From the NCBI GenBank assembly GCA_050736615.1, contig JBOHWL010000116.1, forward strand, positions 1 through 25,005: a stretch of DNA of 25,005 nt, written 5' to 3'. Source of the stretch: JBOHWJ01 sp050736615 (GTDB taxonomy: Bacteria; Desulfobacterota; Binatia; Binatales; Binataceae). Shown in pieces: positions 23,811 to 25,005 of this stretch (the first letter of the stretch is position 1; the number at the start of each line of letters is the position of its first letter). Position numbers and translations under genes: made by a program. Under the pieces are notes generated by a model. The model searched no databases and was not told the DNA's origin. It saw nothing but the letters and a program-made list of their open reading frames with translations.

Positions 23811-24095
23811 ATGACTAAAGTGACCATAAAACCTCAAGCCGATGATCGTGCGACATGGCCGGTGGCCGAAGCCAAGGCGCGATTCAGCGAGATGATCGAC
23901 CGCGCGTTGAGGGATGGCCCGCAGACCATCACGCGCAACGGCAAGCAAGCTGTGGTCGTTGTATCAGCCGAGGAGTGGCGGCGAAAAACCAGGCGCACGG
24001 GCAATCTCGCCGAGTTCTTCGCCGCCTCACCGCTGCGCGGCTCCAGACTCAAGGTCAAACGGACCAAGGACCGTTCGCGAGCCGTCGAGCTGTGA
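23811..24095 (+). CDS. type II antitoxin, Phd/YefM family
   Basis: This 94-residue protein starts at ATG 23811; ATG 23802 is possible but too close to GGGA at 23797-23800. The N-terminal Phd/YefM fold is visible: TWPVAEAKARFSEMIDRALR, then GPQTITRNGKQAVVVVSAEE. The basic C-terminal tail (RLKVKRTKDRSRAVEL) is the usual toxin-wrapping part. It binds DNA and neutralises the PIN toxin encoded next, and such antitoxins repress their own promoter. The stop overlaps the toxin start by 3 bp. Confidence 0.88.
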   Translation: MTKVTIKPQADDRATWPVAEAKARFSEMIDRALRDGPQTITRNGKQAVVVVSAEEWRRKTRRTGNLAEFFAASPLRGSRLKVKRTKDRSRAVEL

Positions 24096-24520
24096 ACTTT
24101 CTCCTTGACACCAACGTGATTTCGGAATGGGTCAAGCCGGAGCCGGACCGCAACGTTGTTACTTGGCTGGCCGAGGCTGATGAGGACCGGGTGTTCGTCA
24201 GCGTGATTTCATTCGCGGAGATCCGTCGTGGAATCGAGCTGATGGTCGCGGGGCGGCGGCGTCAACGCCTGGCGCTGTGGTTAGCCGAAGAGTTGCCGCT
24301 GCGATTCGAAGACCGGATCTTGGCCGTTGATCTCGGGGTCGCGGACACTTGGGGCGTGGTAATGGCGCGAAGCGAGAAGAAAGGCCACGCGATGGGCTCG
24401 ATGGACGCCTTTGTCGCCGCGACCGCCGAGGCTCACGATCTCACGCTGGTAACGCGTAATATCAAAGACTTCGAACACGTCGGAATTTCCTTGATGGACC
24501 CCTGGCAATCGCGTCCGTAG
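24092..24520 (+). CDS. type II toxin, PIN-domain ribonuclease (VapC/FitB-like)
   Basis: This 142-residue protein starts with GTG 24092, overlapping the antitoxin stop (GTGA). PIN-domain acidic residues are in place: Asp6 in FLLDTNVISEW, Glu in FAEIRRGIE, Asp in MGSMDAFVAATA, and a final Asp in TRNIKDFEHVG. The protein would cleave RNA (often tRNA or rRNA) when unbound by antitoxin. The Phd-PIN pairing and ISEW/MDAF motifs resemble FitAB-like pairs. It is intact by sequence. Confidence 0.9.
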   Translation: MNFLLDTNVISEWVKPEPDRNVVTWLAEADEDRVFVSVISFAEIRRGIELMVAGRRRQRLALWLAEELPLRFEDRILAVDLGVADTWGVVMARSEKKGHAMGSMDAFVAATAEAHDLTLVTRNIKDFEHVGISLMDPWQSRP

Positions 24521-24676
24521 CACACATTTCCCGTACCGGCCACGAAAATGAAGAAGATTTGGTAATTGTGCTGGGCGGCGCGTCGCACGGGCCCTGGGCT
24601 TATTTAAGAAATATCTCAGAAGACGCCTCGCATCTGAGTGGCCACACCACTCGGGAACCTTTGCGCAAGCGCCAGT
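24521..24676. other. noncoding stretch between toxin gene and dispersed repeat
   Basis: About 155 bp follow the toxin stop before the repeat begins. I see no convincing reading frame, promoter or terminator. It is lower in coding character than its surroundings and probably belongs to the rearranged edge that also contains the ABC remnant. Confidence 0.4.
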
Positions 24677-24826
24677 TGTCATTCCGAACGGAGTCTGCCG
24701 TTAGCGTAACCGCAGGCGGAGCGAGCAAACGAGTCTGCGAGGTGCGTTCGAAATAAGTGAGGAATCCCGGAGAAGTCCTTGAAAAGACCAAAAGGTCCGG
24801 GATTCCTCGCTGCGCTCGGAATGACA
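24677..24826. repeat. 150-bp palindromic dispersed repeat (REP/MITE-like)
   Basis: Outer arms TGTCATTCCGA (24677-24687) and TCGGAATGACA (24816-24826) are perfect 11-bp inverted copies. An inner pair GAGGAATCCCGGA (24759-24771) and TCCGGGATTCCTC (24796-24808) is a perfect 13-bp stem with a 24-nt loop. The minus strand translates to CHSERSEESR, the familiar spurious peptide of the TCATTCCGAGCG...GAGGAATC repeat found in many environmental genomes. GAGTCTGC also occurs twice inside (24691-24698 and 24731-24738). It looks like a non-coding mobile or intergenic palindrome inserted between the toxin gene and a truncated ABC gene. Confidence 0.65.
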
Positions 24827-24857
24827 TGCGAGACTTGTGCAGCGATTCCCTGGAAAT

Positions 24858-25005
24858 AGTCGAATTACCACTGATCTCATTATCGCGCTCGACCACGGCA
24901 AAGTTGCCGAAACCGGCACGCATACGGAATTACTGCACCGCGGCGGCACTTACGCGCGGCTTTACGCGGAGCAGACGCGCGGTTTGAGCCTCGCTCCGGC
25001 CGCCG
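24858..25005 (+). pseudogene. 3' fragment of an ABC transporter ATP-binding gene, continuing past the window
   Basis: From about 24870 the frame reads TDLIIALDHGKVAETGTHTE, then LLHRGGTYARLYAEQTRG, and stays open to the window edge. This is the D-loop/H-loop-distal end of an MsbA-type exporter ATPase (consensus ...DLIIVLD.G.I.E.GTH.ELL...G.Y..L). The Walker A, signature and Walker B parts that should precede it are absent: the upstream 330 bp is repeat and noncoding. It is a truncated remnant whose 5' part was lost, probably by rearrangement at the adjacent palindromic repeat. Confidence 0.6.

Noticed and set aside
24701..24949. Minus-strand open frame encoding CHSERSEESR
   Set aside because: This peptide is the known spurious translation of a widespread intergenic palindromic repeat, and the frame lies over that repeat.
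1..25005. CRISPR arrays, tRNA or rRNA genes, transposases, phage genes
   Set aside because: No regularly spaced repeats, tRNA-like cloverleaf, rRNA segments or transposase/integrase motifs were seen on either strand.

Overview
The window is GC-rich, densely coded bacterial DNA with AGGAGG-type ribosome binding sites. An ECF sigma factor paired with a DUF1109/NrsF anti-sigma factor, a TIGR03118 secreted protein and chromosomal dispersed repeats suggest a Gram-negative soil or sediment lineage. A methylotrophy- and alkane-associated group such as Binatota or related deltaproteobacterial lineages would fit, but this is inference: no rRNA or marker gene is present. It looks like chromosome, with no plasmid or phage genes.

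Left part (1-7.9 kb). The window opens inside a large sacsin-like protein with a C-terminal Cys cluster. It is followed by a decayed zinc-ribbon gene with two in-frame stops. A tight four-gene operon follows (VOC protein, SDR, thiamine-diphosphate enzyme, SDR), which looks like an uncharacterised catabolic pathway for a hydroxy/keto or acyloin-type substrate. A frameshifted exported-protein gene lies divergent from a leaderless HtrA-type protease-PDZ protein.

Middle part (7.9-13.9 kb). A minus-strand block carries purU, a divergent folD and a VOC protein, i.e. one-carbon/folate metabolism. Next comes an nrsF-sigF-like pair facing a frame-broken cupredoxin gene and a TIGR03118 gene. The shared intergenic region holds a direct repeat, an inverted repeat and a plausible sigma-70 promoter.

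Right part (14.0-23.7 kb). This is the centrepiece: a soluble di-iron monooxygenase (SDIMO) cluster of the propane monooxygenase (Prm/Mim) type. A DUF59 metal-cluster assembly factor is divergent from an operon of Zn-type alcohol dehydrogenase, amidohydrolase, hydroxylase alpha, reductase, hydroxylase beta, coupling protein and a dedicated GroEL-like chaperonin, then a degenerate stretch and a 97-residue orphan. The probable role is to hydroxylate a short alkane or similar hydrocarbon to an alcohol that the dehydrogenase oxidises. The GroEL-like protein and DUF59 protein probably help fold and metallate the hydroxylase. Two departures stand out: the chaperonin has Asn where GroEL has the catalytic Asp398, and the alcohol dehydrogenase has lost all four structural-zinc cysteines.

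Right end (23.7-25.0 kb). A Phd/PIN-type toxin-antitoxin pair, a 150-bp palindromic dispersed repeat and the severed 3' end of an ABC transporter gene suggest a rearrangement-prone edge.

Four loci show frameshifts or in-frame stops. They are either real pseudogenes or consensus errors, and raw reads would decide.
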